In this document: positions 10,993-20,994 of the stretch, one piece after another | Position numbering within the stretch: position 1 is the first letter of the stretch | Layout: each line of letters starts with the position of its first letter | Assembly (NCBI GenBank): GCA_002007465.1 | Contig: LNAC01000018.1 | Coordinates: 6,219,936 to 6,283,935, forward strand | DNA: 64,000 nucleotides | Reading direction: 5' to 3' | DNA from: Ailurus styani | Taxonomy: Eukaryota > Chordata > Mammalia > Carnivora > Ailuridae | Translations under genes and position numbers: made by a program | Notes under the pieces: generated by a model | Database searches by the model: none | What the model saw: only the letters and a program-made list of their open reading frames with translations | Told to the model about the DNA's origin: nothing

Positions 10993-11599
10993 TGTGGCTG
11001 AAGAGCAGCGCCGGTGCCGCAAGAATGATAAAGAAAGACAGCAGCGGGGAAGAGGGAGGCTGGGATTCAGAAGGGTCGGAGGGTGGAAGTCACCACTTCA
11101 AACTGCTATTTGAAATTGACTTTGGCTTGAGGGCTCTTGAGGCTAGGTGTCTGTTTCTGGGGGTGCAGCCTCCTGGCTCAGAGACCCTGACTCAGAATCA
11201 CCTTCCGTTTGTGTTTCTGTCTGGTCCAGCCCTGGAGCTAGGGGAACACCAAAGACACACAGAAACTTGAAGGAGCCCGGAGTTCAAGGCCTGGTCCTCT
11301 CCTCTGGAAAACAGATGAGGATCCTGAACCCAAGTACACATTTATTTCTTCATGGCATTTCCCAGTTGAGAAAACAGGTCAGATAGCAAAAGAATGTGCA
11401 GGCAAGGTACAAACTCCTCATTGTCTCTGTAATTCTTTCCCAGTGCCCTGTTTAGGGACCCTCCGTGCTTCTTTTCTTTGAATGTACAGAAAGGCACCAG
11501 GTGGCTTTTCCCTAAGACACTGGGTTTGATGAGCAACACACTAAGACAGTATGTGGCAGCTATTTTTAGCATGCCCTACCACCAAATGTGGTGAAGAAT

Positions 11600-12001
11600 C
11601 TTCCTCAGGAGTGAGAGGAAACCTAGGCTCACACTCCGGCTTTGTTACTTTTTAGCTGCGTGGCCTTGTGTGGCCTACATTCCATAACTTCTCCAAGCCT
11701 CAACTTCCTTGTCTTAAAAACCACTGTAATAGCAGATGCCTTCTAGAGCTCTTGTAAGTAGAAAGGAGGTGACCCGTATATGGTCCTCAGCACACAATTA
11801 CTGAGGAGATAGTGATGATTGTTGTTGTTAGTGCCATCACGTTGCTGTCATTTTCANAATAGCAGATGCCTTCTAGAGCTCTTGTAAGTAGAAAGGAGGT
11901 GATCCGTATATGGTCCTCAGCACACTGCCTGGACTTCAGCAATTACTGAGGAGATAGTGATGATTGTTGTTGTTAGTGCCATCACGTTGCTGTCATTTTC
12001 A
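11600..12001 (+). repeat. MIR element carrying a duplicated 3' half
   Basis: CTTTGTTACTTTTTAGCTGC, GCCTCAACTTCCTTGTCTTA, and then the MIR 3' part GTAATAGCAGATGCC ... CAGCACACTGCCTGGACTTC. The 3' part is present twice, at 11,728-11,856 and 11,858-12,001, separated by one N. Confidence 0.75.
11728..12001. other. Near-perfect tandem duplication around a single N (probable assembly artefact)
   Basis: Copy 1 (11,728-11,856, 129 bp) and copy 2 (11,858-12,001, 144 bp) are the same sequence. They differ by one C/T change (GACCCG versus GATCCG) and by 15 bases (TGCCTGGACTTCAGC) missing from copy 1. The lone N at 11,857 joins them. The likely reading is two overlapping contig ends or haplotypes abutted rather than merged. 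Confidence 0.85.
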
Positions 12002-12256
12002 GAAAAAGCTTCAACTCTGGTCTGGAGGCAACTGCAAATCTAGGTACCAGCTTGGCTTTGCTTCTCCATGTTGTCACACAGCCTGAGACCACATGCTTGG
12101 CAAGGACCAGGAGGTCAGGCAGCCTGAGGATCTCCCTGGTGGGTTCAGCTAGGCACAGCTGTAAGAGACAAGGAAGAGATGTTGACAGGGTCCAGATACG
12201 CTCCACAGCTGTTGTAGTGGGGATTGGGGCTGTCTGTCCCAGAAAACCATAAAAAA

Positions 12257-12270
12257 TGTGTGTGTGTGTG

Positions 12271-12313
<43 letters not shown>
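12257..12313. repeat. (TG)n-CGCG-(CA)n dinucleotide microsatellite
   Basis: TG repeats run directly into GCGCGC and then CA repeats, so the tract is alternating purine-pyrimidine throughout and self-complementary about its centre. Known behaviour of such tracts is Z-DNA or cruciform formation and high length variation. Confidence 0.95.
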
Positions 12314-12314
<1 letters not shown>

Positions 12315-12739
12315 GTTGTGTCCCCTATGATACCATTTTAAAAAATGTTGCTGGGAAACGGGTTTCTAACTTCGTGTGTCTTTGAACAAAAGGGTCGAAT
12401 TAGTGAACAGGCTAATTTCAGTCATAACTGATGAAAACGCACCTGAGAAATCATGATGCCTCAGGTTTATCTCAAACGTGGTGACTAGAAGCAAATTTTC
12501 CCAGAGTACAAAGAGGACATAGAGAATGAGTCAAATGACATTTGGCAAACAGCTTTGAACTCATGGCTCTGGAATGCCAGCAGTGAGACAAGCAATCTCC
12601 TTCTCACTGGGGCCAGTGAAATCACCATATCCTTTGAGAAGGTCATTTAGCTGTTGGTATCAAAGGGTTTTTTCCCCTTGGGCTTGGTAAATCTATCTCT
12701 GAGAAGCTATTCTAAACAAATAATCCACAGACTTAGGAA

Positions 12740-13112
12740 GGGCTGTGTGAGTGTGGTTGTTCATTGCCTCTTTGCATATAAGACTCAAAAGATGGAAACA
12801 ACTTAAATATCAGCCTAAGGGTCTAACAGTAGAGGGCTGGTTAAATGAACCACAGCATATTTATTCAGTGGAATATTAGATGGTCATTGTTAATGAGAAT
12901 CGCAAAGACCCTGCAGCAACACAGGAAAAGGCTTCTGGTCTATATCAAGTGAAAGAGTCAAATACAAAATGGTATAAGCATAACCGTGTGAAAGACTAAA
13001 TAGGAAAATTGATTGGGAAAAGTTACAGAAATGTTATTGGTGATGATGTTAGGATGATGGAGGAATTGTGGGTGCTTTTTTGGTATATGCTACAAGTTTC
13101 AAACTTTATAGT
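12740..13112 (+). repeat. L1M LINE 3' fragment, sense
   Basis: AAAGATGGAAACAACTTAAA, GGGCTGGTTAAATGAACCAC, TATTCAGTGGAATATTAGAT, ACAAAATGGTATAAGCATAA and GATGGAGGAATTGTGGGTGC follow the end of L1 ORF2 and the start of an L1M 3' UTR on the + strand. Old and broken. Confidence 0.75.
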
Positions 13113-13124
13113 TATATACCTTGT

Positions 13125-13320
13125 CATGCTAGGCAGAATGACCACCCCTCAAAGGCTCCCTGAGAGCCTCCAGAAGGAACACAGCCCTGCCAATACCTGG
13201 GTTTTAGCCCAGTGAGACCTATTTTGGACTTCTGACCCCCAGAATTATGAAATACGAAGTGTGTTGGTTTCAGCCGCTATATTTGTGGTGATAGGAAATA
13301 ATATGTATAACAAAATTGGA
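13125..13320 (+). mobile_element. MaLR-like LTR, 3' half, same family as 10,125-10,560
   Basis: GAGAGCCTCCAGAAGGAACA, AGCCCTGCCAATACCTGGGT, TTTTAGCCCAGTGAGACCTA, TTCTGACCCCCAGAATTATG and TATTTGTGGTGATAGGAAAT align in order with the 3' half of the LTR at 10.1 kb. The 5' half is missing. Confidence 0.65.
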
Positions 13321-13439
13321 ATGTCTAATGTATAAAACAAAAATTAATTTCCTAAACTGCCAGTTACTACAACAGTGTGTCATCAAATAGAGTGGAATCA
13401 TTATATGTTTTCTTTACACTGATGACATTCTTTTGAATG

Positions 13440-13565
13440 AGGAGGAGGATTAATTAGTAGCATTGGCTTTGGAGCATACAGACCAGAATTTGCATCTCAG
13501 CCCCTCAGCTGTGTGACTTTGAGTCATAAGTTCCTAGAAGACTTCTCTGATCTTTTAACCTACCT
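13440..13565 (+). repeat. MIR element, 5' half
   Basis: TAGCATTGGCTTTGGAGCAT, ACAGACCAGAATTTGCATCT, CAGCTGTGTGACTTTGAGTC follow the MIR head ('gagtcagacagacctgggttcgaatcc ... agctgtgtgaccttgggcaa'). The 3' part is lost where the SINE at 13,597 begins nearby. Confidence 0.65.
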
Positions 13566-13596
13566 ACCTGTGGACCTTGAGATATAATCATTTTCT

Positions 13597-13797
13597 TTCT
13601 TTTTTTTTTTTAAGATTTTATTTATTTATTTGACACAGAGAGAGAGACCACAAGTAGGCAGAGAGGCAGGCAGAGAGAGAGGGGGAAGCAGGCTCCCTGC
13701 TGAGCAGAGAGCCTGATGCAGGCCTCAATCCCAGGACCCTGAGATCATGATCCAAAGCGAAGGCAGAGGCTTAACCCACTGAGCCACCCAGGCACCC
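13597..13797 (-). repeat. CAN-SINE, mustelid-type (ACTTGTG) subfamily, antisense
   Basis: Poly-T tail at left, ACCACAAGTAGGCAGAGAGG in the tail domain, and the head TTAACCCACTGAGCCACCCA at right. Flanked by GAGATATAATCATTTT (before) and GAGATACAATCATTTT (after), a 16-base duplication with one mismatch. Confidence 0.95.
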
Positions 13798-13859
13798 GAG
13801 ATACAATCATTTTCAACTGCAATGGGCCCTGAGAAGATAGACTGCTTTTTTTTTTCTTA

Positions 13860-14567
13860 AATCATTTTTTTGAAATTGTAAAAATCATATAATATTACAA
13901 ACAATTGAAAATATAGAGGAAAACCCCCACAATTCCTTTACCTTAACACAATAATTCTTCCATGCCTTTTCTTCTTATCTTTTTTCATATGCACATTGTG
14001 TTAGTCACGACTCAGCTTCAAGTAACCAAAACCCAACTCAAAGTAGCTCAAGTTAAAAAAAAGAGATTTGTTGGTTCAGTAACTGGGAAGTGCACTGAGT
14101 TTTGGAACAGCGGGATTTGTGTGCTCAGGTGATGAGAAGGTCCTGTGTCTCTCCAGGCGCTGGCTCTGCTTTCTTCTGTGTGGCTTCGATATCCAGGGGG
14201 CTCTCTTTTTGTGGGGTGAAGAATGGTTAATAGCATGAAGAGGCTTCTGTGGTCCTTACAGCTCTTCATACCAGAGGAAAATAAAGTAAGCACATACCAA
14301 ATATCATGCCGGGACTCTGATTAGCCTGCCATCCGTCTTATACACTTGGACAAACCAGTGTGGGTAGGGGAAAGGACTGTTGTGATGGTCCGGGCCTGCC
14401 TCACATGTCCATTCCTGCAGGCAGGAATTGGAAGGAACAGGGTGACTGCCCTACAACCAGGGGGAAGGGCAGCTAATGGACAGGACATGACAGGGCATGC
14501 AAAAACAGGAGCAGCCCTCTATCCACACTTTATAACATGAATAATTTGTATTTCATTCCAAAGTCTT
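13860..14567. other. Unassigned old repeats; no gene
   Basis: The first 100 bases (AATATTACAAACAATTGAAA, ATATAGAGGAAAACCC) look like an antisense L1M 3' end. From 13,995 to about 14,290, CGACTCAGCTTCAAGTAACC and AAAGAGATTTGTTGGTTCAG recall a common ancient mammalian interspersed repeat whose name I cannot give. The rest shows nothing. Confidence 0.4.
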
Positions 14568-14679
14568 TTTTCTTTAAGATTTTATTTTTAAGTAATCTCT
14601 ATACCTGAAGTGGGACTCAAACTCACAACCCTGAGATCAAGAGCTGCACGCTCCGCTGACTGAGCTAGCCAGATGCCTC
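14568..14679 (-). repeat. CAN-SINE, short old type, antisense
   Basis: AAGATTTTATTTTTAAGTAA, ACTCAAACTCACAACCCTGA, GATCAAGAGCTGCACGCTCC and the head GACTGAGCTAGCCAGATGCC. The perfect duplication ATTCCAAAGTCTTT flanks it (about 14,554 and 14,681). Confidence 0.93.
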
Positions 14680-14699
14680 TATTCCAAAGTCTTTACAAC

Positions 14700-14945
14700 T
14701 ATCATTTTAATAGATTTTGGTTTGCAGTGTACCATATTTTGCCTAACCTTTGTTAAATAGTGTTGGCTACTTCGATTAGTATAAAAATTCTTTCACTATG
14801 AATAATGCTGTGATGAACGTTTTTGTGCAAATGTTTAACTCTGAACTTTAGATTATTTCTGTAAGCAGATTCCCAAAAGAGGGTTTGCTGGGTTAAAGGT
14901 GGCAAATTGATTTCCAGGAGGGCTGCACAAGTGTACAGGAAATGG
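14700..14945 (-). repeat. L1M ORF2 fragment, antisense
   Basis: ATGAATAATGCTGTGATGAA, GTTTTTGTGCAAATG, GGGTTTGCTGGGTTAAAGGT and TTTCCAGGAGGGCTGCACAA match the antisense L1 ORF2 3' part ('tgaataatgctgctgtgaac ... ggaattgctgggtc'), much diverged. Confidence 0.65.
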
Positions 14946-15094
14946 TGCAGCTGCTTTAACTGAGGGGTAGAGCAGGGCTCCCTCCCAGGCCTTGCAAGAT
15001 GAGATGGGTTGAAAGGTTACCACAGACTACTGTGTCCTGAGGCTGTGACCAAAGCAAAAACAGGAAGTGCATTTACCCCGCTTAAAACCAAGAA

Positions 15095-15310
15095 AAAAAT
15101 GCAAACTCACTCGTAGTTAGGGAAATGCACATCAGAACCATCAGGTTGGTAAAATTTGAAAACACTGGTGCCATACGGTGCTTGTGAGCCTGGGGGCAGG
15201 GACGCCCTCATCATCAGCTGATAGAGATGGCAGTTAGGGACAGCCTTCTGGGAAGTAATCTGGCCACATGGATAAGACTGATCTGAGAATACCTCCATTG
15301 CATCATAATT
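15095..15310 (+). repeat. L1M ORF2 fragment, sense
   Basis: TTAGGGAAATGCACATCAGA, ACCATCAGGTTGGTAAAATT, a decayed 'agtgctggtgaggatgtggg' equivalent and TAATCTGGCCACATGG recall the sense L1 ORF2 tail. Opposite in orientation to its neighbours, so it is a separate insertion. Confidence 0.55.
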
Positions 15311-15386
15311 ACCATTTCTTTTGTGGTGAGAACATTTAAAATCTATTCTCGTAGTAACTTTCAAGAATATAGTACAGTATTATTAA

Positions 15387-15602
15387 GGGCGTCTGGGGGG
15401 GCTCAGTTAAGCATCAGACTCTAGATTTCAGCTCAGGTCAAGATGATCTCTTGGGTCCTGAGATTAAGCCCGGCGTCCAGTTCTGGCTGAGTGGGGAGTC
15501 TGCTTGAGATTCCCCCTGCCTCTCCTTCTGCCTCTCCCCCTGCTTGCTCTCTCCCTCTCTCCCTTTCTCTCTCTCTCTCAAAAAAATAAATATTAAAAAA
15601 AA
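15387..15602 (+). repeat. CAN-SINE, long older type
   Basis: GGGCGTCTGGGGGGCTCAGT, AGCATCAGACTCTAGATTTC, AGCTCAGGTCAAGATGATCT, CTGCTTGAGATTCCCCCTGC, a CT-rich domain and AATAAATATT tail. Duplication ACAGTATTATTA versus ACAGTACATTATA is approximate. The AGCATCAGACTC head marks an older subfamily than the GGGTTAAAGCC copies. Confidence 0.9.
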
Positions 15603-16050
15603 ATACAGTACATTATAATTAACTACAGTCACCATGCTGTCCCTCAGATTTCTGGAATTTACTCATCCTCTAAATGGAAGTTTGTACTTTGACCAACATC
15701 TTTCCAAATTCCCTGGTAACCACTTTCACTTTCTGTTTCTAAGAGGCTATTTAGATTCCACATATAAGTGATATCATACCATAATTGTTTTTCTTCCTTC
15801 CTTCTTTCTTTTTCTTTTTTTTAAGTAAGCTGTACCCCCAACGTGGGGCTTGAACTCATCATCCCAAGATCAAGAGTCACATGCTCTATGGACTGAGCCA
15901 GTCAGCGCCCCCACCACAGTATTTGTCTATCTACGACCAATTTATTTCATTTAGCACAATGCTAAATGAAAGCATTTAGCAAGGTCCATCTACATCACTG
16001 CAAGTGGTAGCATTTCCTTCTTTCTCGTGAGTGAATAATTTTGTAATATT
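15603..16050 (-). repeat. L1 3' end, antisense, split by a SINE
   Basis: TAACTACAGTCACCATGCTG, TTTCTGGAATTTACTCATCC, CCCTGGTAACCACTTTCACT, AGATTCCACATATAAGTGAT, then after the SINE TTTAGCACAATGCTAAATGA, AGGTCCATCTACATCACTGC and AGCATTTCCTTCTTTCTCGT. This is the antisense 3' UTR of an L1MA/L1MB-type element. Confidence 0.85.
15791..15912 (-). repeat. CAN-SINE, short old type, antisense, inside L1
   Basis: CCTTCC/TTTC-rich tail, TAAGTAAGCTGTACCCCCAA, GTGGGGCTTGAACTCATCAT, GATCAAGAGTCACATGCTCT and GGACTGAGCCAGTCAGCGCC. It interrupts the L1 3' UTR at 15,603-16,050. Confidence 0.93.
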
Positions 16051-16054
16051 TAAG

Positions 16055-16125
16055 AATATCAAATCAATCCATTGTACACCTTAAGCTTATGCAACATTAT
16101 ATGTCAATTATATTTCATTAAAGCT
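16055..16125 (+). repeat. L1 3' terminus, sense, short
   Basis: CCATTGTACACCTTAAGCTT, ATGTCAATTATATTTCATTA and AAGCTAAAAAAAATT are the end of an L1M 3' UTR with its A tail, in the + orientation. About 70 bp. Confidence 0.65.
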
Positions 16126-17542
16126 AAAAAAAATTGGTCTGAGAATCTCATGTTTGTAAGTCTGTTCAACAAAAGCAAGGTACTGGATCTATTTCTTGGC
16201 AGTGTCAGTTTCTCTTTCTTCACAGGTTACAGCTCCCTGCATGAGCTAGATCTATCAGGTGTCTTTGGCCTTCTGGGTGCCATACCCATCTTTGTCTTAA
16301 ACAGCTAAGTATTTGATGTGGACTGTGGCAGAGGTGGCTATCTCCACTGGATATTTCCCCTTCTTGCTTTTAATAATAGATCCCACAGAGCCTATGACCG
16401 CCCCGCCTCCTATACAGCTAGGTGTGGCTATATGAATAAGTTTTGGCCAAGACGAGATGCGTGGAAGGGAAGTCTGCAAACACCAAATGTGGAACAACTG
16501 GATTTGTTCATCTGGAGACTTCGGCCTCTGAGCGATACCAATGAATATCTGCCGGTCTCTTGAACTGAGAAGAAAGAGAATTGGGAGCCCCAGGATGGCT
16601 GCTTTCTGCCATGGAAGAACAGAGAAACAAGGTGAGATGGTTTGCAAAGAAAGAAAGGAGTCGATGCAAACCAAGAGGCAAAATGGGGTTACTGTGAGGT
16701 CTGAGGGGATTCAGAGCAGCTGTCTAAGTCCTGGCTCTCATTCCTCAGGAGTATGGCCACACCGCTCTGTGCTTAGGTCCTTTTAATAGATTCCCCACTT
16801 TCCTTCAGCAAATTTGAATAATTTTCCCGTTATTTGCAAAAAAGGGGGACATCGTAAAGATAGAGCCCTCCAGAATAAAGCTTTCTTTGGCATAGGTTAG
16901 CCAATAAGGTGTGGCAGGGAAATTTACTGAAATGATGTATTTTGCTTTTGCAGTCGTGGAAGAGTTAGAAAGACTAAGAGCCATTTGTTTATTTATTCTT
17001 GGGATTTTCCCTCCCTGTTCTGAAAAGGTAGACAGGTTTCAGGGTTTCCTGCCTCAGAGGAACTTTGAGCTACAGGGCTGTGAGGAGTTACCTAAGGCAG
17101 TCTGCTGCCCTAGGTTTGATTTCCAACAGTTTAAGATTCCCAAGAAGATTATTCAGGAGGAAGGGAGAAGGGTTCTAGGTGGGGCAGGTAGAAGCCGAGA
17201 CGTGAAGGGAGAGTCCATGAGATCAGAGAGGGATACAAGTTTGTAGATTCTGTGACCTTTCAGAACTCGTAACCTAACCTGGCTAGTCTCAAGAAGATTC
17301 CAGAACGCCAGAGTTGAACCAGAATCCTGGTGCATCCAGAGAGTTTGGATCCTGGTTTTCTGTGCCTGGCTGTCATTTCCTGACCATAAAACTTCATTTA
17401 TAAAAACAGGAGAAGTTTGGACAGATTTAGCCCACATAACAAGGGTTTGCAGACCCTTGAATCAGATTATCTTCACTTAACAACCCTCAGTGCATTAATA
17501 GATGTGGGCCTTATGCGTCAATGGATTTATTTTAATTTATTA
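16126..17542. other. No gene recognised; possible ancient repeat at 16,380-16,640
   Basis: GCTAGGTGTGGCTATATGAA, AAGTTTTGGCCAAGACGAGA, GATGGCTGCTTTCTGCCATG recall a widespread old mammalian repeat containing 'tgtggccatatgactaagttctggcc'. I cannot name the family. Open frames here reflect this repeat. Otherwise I see nothing. Confidence 0.4.
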
Positions 17543-17710
17543 TTCTTTTCTTTTCTTTTTTTTTTTTTTTTGAGAGAGAGAGAGATTGAATTAAGTGGGG
17601 GAGGAGGGTCAGAGAGAGAGGGAAAAGCAGACTCTTCACCAAGCAAGGACCCTGAGACCATGAGCCTGCCAAAGCCAGAAGCCTAACCAACTGAGCCACC
17701 CTGGTGCCCC
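17543..17710 (-). repeat. CAN-SINE, long older type, antisense, shortened
   Basis: TTTTC/poly-T tail, GAGAGAGAGAGATTGAATTA, GGGAAAAGCAGACTCTTCAC and head CTAACCAACTGAGCCACCCT. At about 168 bp it is short because part of the middle (the 'gagcccgatgtggggctcgatccc' region) is missing. Confidence 0.88.
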
Positions 17711-18212
17711 ATCAGAAGATTTTAACATCATAAGAAGTGAGACAACCAGGCATTGTTTGCCTTCTATGGTCTTGCCAAACACTCCTTATAGTCTTGCAGA
17801 AGGACCCAACCTGTGTCTAATTCAGTCTCTGGATACAGCTACATATTTGCAGGAAATATAGGGCACAGAGAACCATGTTGAAAATCAGCAAAATCTGGAC
17901 TGTGGGAAGCTGTACGAATCAAAAGGATTCTTCAACAGATTGGGATAGAGGCAAAAGCAAAAGGATAGAGGGAGGAAATACAAGTTGAAAGAGATTTAGG
18001 GTTATATTGTTTTGGAGAAGAGTGGGCAGGACTAAACTCCAGTTTAGGGATGTATGTATTACTGGGTGAGTATTATAAAAATCAAAGTCTGGAGAGGGTT
18101 ACAAATGGGAATGGCCCTCATGGATGACAAGATTCTATTTCTGGATCTGGTGGTGGTGACAAGAACGTTCCCTTAAATTGAACTACGCTTTTGTGTTGTG
18201 TTTATTGTATTT
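17711..18212. other. No gene or repeat recognised
   Basis: Single-copy-looking sequence. A run such as ATAAAAATCAAAGTCTGGAG and TTAAATTGAACTACGC near 18,080-18,185 faintly recalls an L1 3' UTR but is not callable. Confidence 0.35.
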
Positions 18213-18617
18213 TTTTAACACTTTTTTTAAAGATTTTTTTTACTTATTTAAAGATGTTATTTATTTATTTGACACAGAGAGAGAGATCACAAGTAGGCCA
18301 AGAGGCAGACAGAGAGGAGAAAGCAGGCTCCCCGCCGAGCAGGGGGCCCGATGTGGGACTTGATCCCAGGACCCTGAGATCATGAGCTGAGCCGAAAGCA
18401 GAGGCTTTAACCCACTGAGCCACACAAGCGCCCCAAGACTTTATTTATTTGACAGAGAGAGACACAGTGAGAGAGGGAACACAAGCAGGGGGAATGGAAG
18501 AAGGAGACGCAGGCTTCCCACAGCGCAGGGAGCTGGATGCAGGGATGATCCTAGGACTCTGGGATCATGACCCGAGCTGAAGGCAGACACTTAATGACTG
18601 AGCCACCCAGGTGCCCC
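18213..18617 (-). repeat. CAN-SINE, long older type, antisense, split by a younger SINE
   Basis: The body at 18,435-18,617 (AAGACTTTATTTATTTGACA, GGGAACACAAGCAGGGGGAA, GACCCGAGCTGAAGGCAGAC, head ATGACTGAGCCACCCAGGTG) has its tail displaced to 18,213-18,235 by a second SINE. TGTTGTGTTTAT at left and TGTTGTATTTAT at right (about 18,618) are the outer duplication. Confidence 0.88.
18236..18434 (-). repeat. CAN-SINE, mustelid-type (ACTTGTG) subfamily, nested
   Basis: GATGTTATTTATTTATTTGA, GAGAGATCACAAGTAGGCCA, GAGCAGGGGGCCCGATGTGG and head AACCCACTGAGCCACACAAG. It sits between the tail and body of the older SINE, so it is the later insertion. Confidence 0.9.
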
Positions 18618-19024
18618 TGTTGTATTTATGCTTTATTTTGCAGTTAAAAAAAACAAGAGTTCGAAGGACAACAGAAGCCTGGAGCTGTGAGGTGCCATGA
18701 CTCCTGTATGCAGAGCTGCTTTGGGAATAAAGTCAAGCCCAGAGGAAACAGGGCTTAGAGACATAATGTGAGACACTAAGTTGTTAAAGCAACAACAACA
18801 ACAACAAAATTCCACTGAATAAATTTGAAGATCTATTTGGTTTTATTAAGATATTCATGAATTGGGCAACATCCCATCTGGTAGGTAGAGAGATGCCCCA
18901 CAGATTTGTATAAAATGGGTGATTTTCATAAGCAGGGGGGTGGGGCAAGAAGTTATTAGCAAAAGAAAGGATTGTTTCAGGCCCAAACATGTGGAGGGGG
19001 AGAGGCAGGGTGTTTTGTTTTGTT

Positions 19025-19217
19025 TATTTTTTTGTAAGATTTTATTTATTTATTTGACAGAGAGATCACAAGTAGGCAGAGTGGCAGGCAGAGGGAGAAG
19101 GAGAAGCAGGCTCCCCGCTGAACAGGAAGCCTGTGAAGTGGAGCCTGATCCCAGGACCTGGGGATCTGACCTGAGCTGAAGGCAGATGCTTAACTGACTG
19201 AGCCACCCAGGTACCCC
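19025..19217 (-). repeat. CAN-SINE, mustelid-type (ACTTGTG) subfamily, antisense
   Basis: TAAGATTTTATTTATTTATT, GAGAGATCACAAGTAGGCAG, GCAGGCTCCCCGCTGAACAG and the head GACTGAGCCACCCAGGTACC. The flanks are TTTTG-rich, which blurs the duplication. Confidence 0.93.
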
Positions 19218-19617
19218 AGTAGGGTTTTTTTGCTTTTGTTTTGTTTTGTTGGTTTTGTTTTGTTTTTATCATGCAGGTCACCTTACCAGTGCTGATCTGG
19301 AAATTTCAGACTGACCTTTAAAAGATCACATTCCTGGGACTGTAATTAAATCTTGGTTTGCTGTCATGGTGGAGGCAAATGACTCCACTTGGGACTTTTT
19401 TTTTAAACAAAGTCCATTATAATCTTGTTTGATTACCTGCAGCCAGGCATTTCCAGAGCTTGATATATCCATGGAATTTTCATTTATATGAACCAAAAAA
19501 TCCCTTTTTATTTAAACTTTGGTTTATTTAAACTTGGTTTGCAACCAAGAGTTCATCCGTGTATCTGTAGATCTTCGAAAAGTTGATACATGTTTCTCAA
19601 GAAACTACTGGTTTTAT

Positions 19618-19817
19618 GGGTGTCTGGGTGGCTCAGTGGGTAAAAAGCCTCTGCCTTCGGCTCAGGTCATGATCCCAGGGTCCTGGAATAGAGGTCCGCA
19701 TCGGGCTCTCTGCTCAGCGGGGAGCCTGCTTCCTCCTCTCTCTCTGCCTGCCTCTCTGCCTACTTGTAATCTTTCTCTGTCAAATAAATAAATAAATAAT
19801 CTTAAAAAAAAAAAAAA
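19618..19817 (+). repeat. CAN-SINE, mustelid-type (ACTTGTA) subfamily
   Basis: GGGTGTCTGGGTGGCTCAGT, AAAGCCTCTGCCTTCGGCTC, CTGCCTACTTGTAATCTTTC and AAATAAATAAATAATCTTAA tail. Duplication GAAACTACTGGTTTTAT (19,601-19,617) and GAAACTGCTGGTTTTAT (19,818-19,834) fixes both ends, with one mismatch over 17 bases. Confidence 0.97.
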
Positions 19818-20423
19818 GAAACTGCTGGTTTTATTGGATTTTTGGTGATTTTTTCAACTATCTGCGGTAACTCTCATTCACTGCCACACACAGGCAAATC
19901 TATTCTTCAATCTCCAGATGGTCTTGAAAGCTTTATTCCATATTTTATAATGTGGAGTCCATTGTCATTCACTAAGGCATGGTTCATTCTGACCTTGTTT
20001 GAAAATTGGCAGAGCTAAAGGAGGGGATGGGAAGGAGGAATGTTCTATCAAAAGGGAATAAAAAACGTACCACTGGGAACAGTTGGCACTTTTGTTGGGG
20101 TAAATCTGAGGCCTACGGGAAGTGGTGGGCAGTCTTCTTTCAGGGATCACTCATTCATCCATTCATTGTATATTTATTGATTTTCAGGCACTGAACGTGA
20201 CAGCCCCAGGCTCAGGAAACTCACAGCTGGGGTTGGCGGGGTGGAGTGAAGAGCTGAGTGGTACAACCTGGGGAGCTCTTGGAGGCTTATTTATCTTTGG
20301 TTTGATTCATTCTCCATTCCAGCTTCTGAAATTTCCATCATATGAGTTATTCTTAATATTACTGCAATACTCCCAGGAAGTCCCATTTAGAATGCAAAAA
20401 TGTATTTTAAATGTGTTAACCAG

Positions 20424-20610
20424 GGGCGCCTGGGCAGCTAAGTTGGTTAAGTGTCTGCCTTTGACTCAGGTCATGATCCCAGGGTCCTGTTCAGTGGGGA
20501 CCCTGCTTCTTCCTCTCCCTCTGTCCTCACTTAGCCCCTGCGCCTGCACTCTTTCTCTCTCTCTCTCTCTCTCTGTCAAATAAATAAATAAAATCTTTAA
20601 AAAAATAATA
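20424..20610 (+). repeat. CAN-SINE, long older type
   Basis: GGGCGCCTGGGCAGCTAAGT, TTAAGTGTCTGCCTTTGACT, CAGGTCATGATCCCAGGGTC, a (CT)n domain and AAATAAATAAATAAAATCTT tail. Flanked by AAATGTGTTAACCAG (20,409-20,423) and AAATGTGTTAACTAG (20,611-20,625). The 'gatcgagccccacatcgggc' segment is missing between GGGTCCTG and TTCAGTGGGG. Confidence 0.95.
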
Positions 20611-20678
20611 AAATGTGTTAACTAGAGGGATGAGCCCACTTTTGTACATACTATCACTATGGTGAAGTAAGAGAGGAC

Positions 20679-20784
20679 TTTTTTTTTTTTTTTAAAGTAA
20701 GCTCTACACCCAACGTGGGGCTTGAACTCCCCATCCTAAGATCAAGAGTCAGATGCTCTATGGACTGAGCCAGCCAGGCACCCC
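20679..20784 (-). repeat. CAN-SINE, short old type, antisense
   Basis: Poly-T tail, TTAAAGTAAGCTCTACACCC, AACGTGGGGCTTGAACTCCC, GATCAAGAGTCAGATGCTCT and head GACTGAGCCAGCCAGGCACC. No pyrimidine domain. Confidence 0.93.
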
Positions 20785-20994
20785 AGGACAGATGCATTTT
20801 GATAAGAAGACAGTCTTTGGAAAGACTCTGCAGCCCTAGGCAGCCTGGATGTGTTGTCTAAGGTAAGGGAAGGGGATGACCATGGGAGAAAGGGTAGATA
20901 AAAGAAGAGTTGAGAAATTCCTACTATTTCACCAGATTTCTCAGGTTCTGGTAGTACTCATGCCTTGAATATCTCTCCCTGGTAAGAAAGTGGG

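Noticed and set aside
12257..12313. CRISPR-like or other repeat-spacer array
   Set aside because: All tandem repeats here are simple microsatellites or two-copy duplications in a mammalian genome. There is no repeat-spacer structure.
16297..16674. Overlapping open frames on both strands around 16.3-16.8 kb as a possible exon
   Set aside because: They coincide with text of a widespread old repeat, overlap on both strands, and have no splice-site framing.
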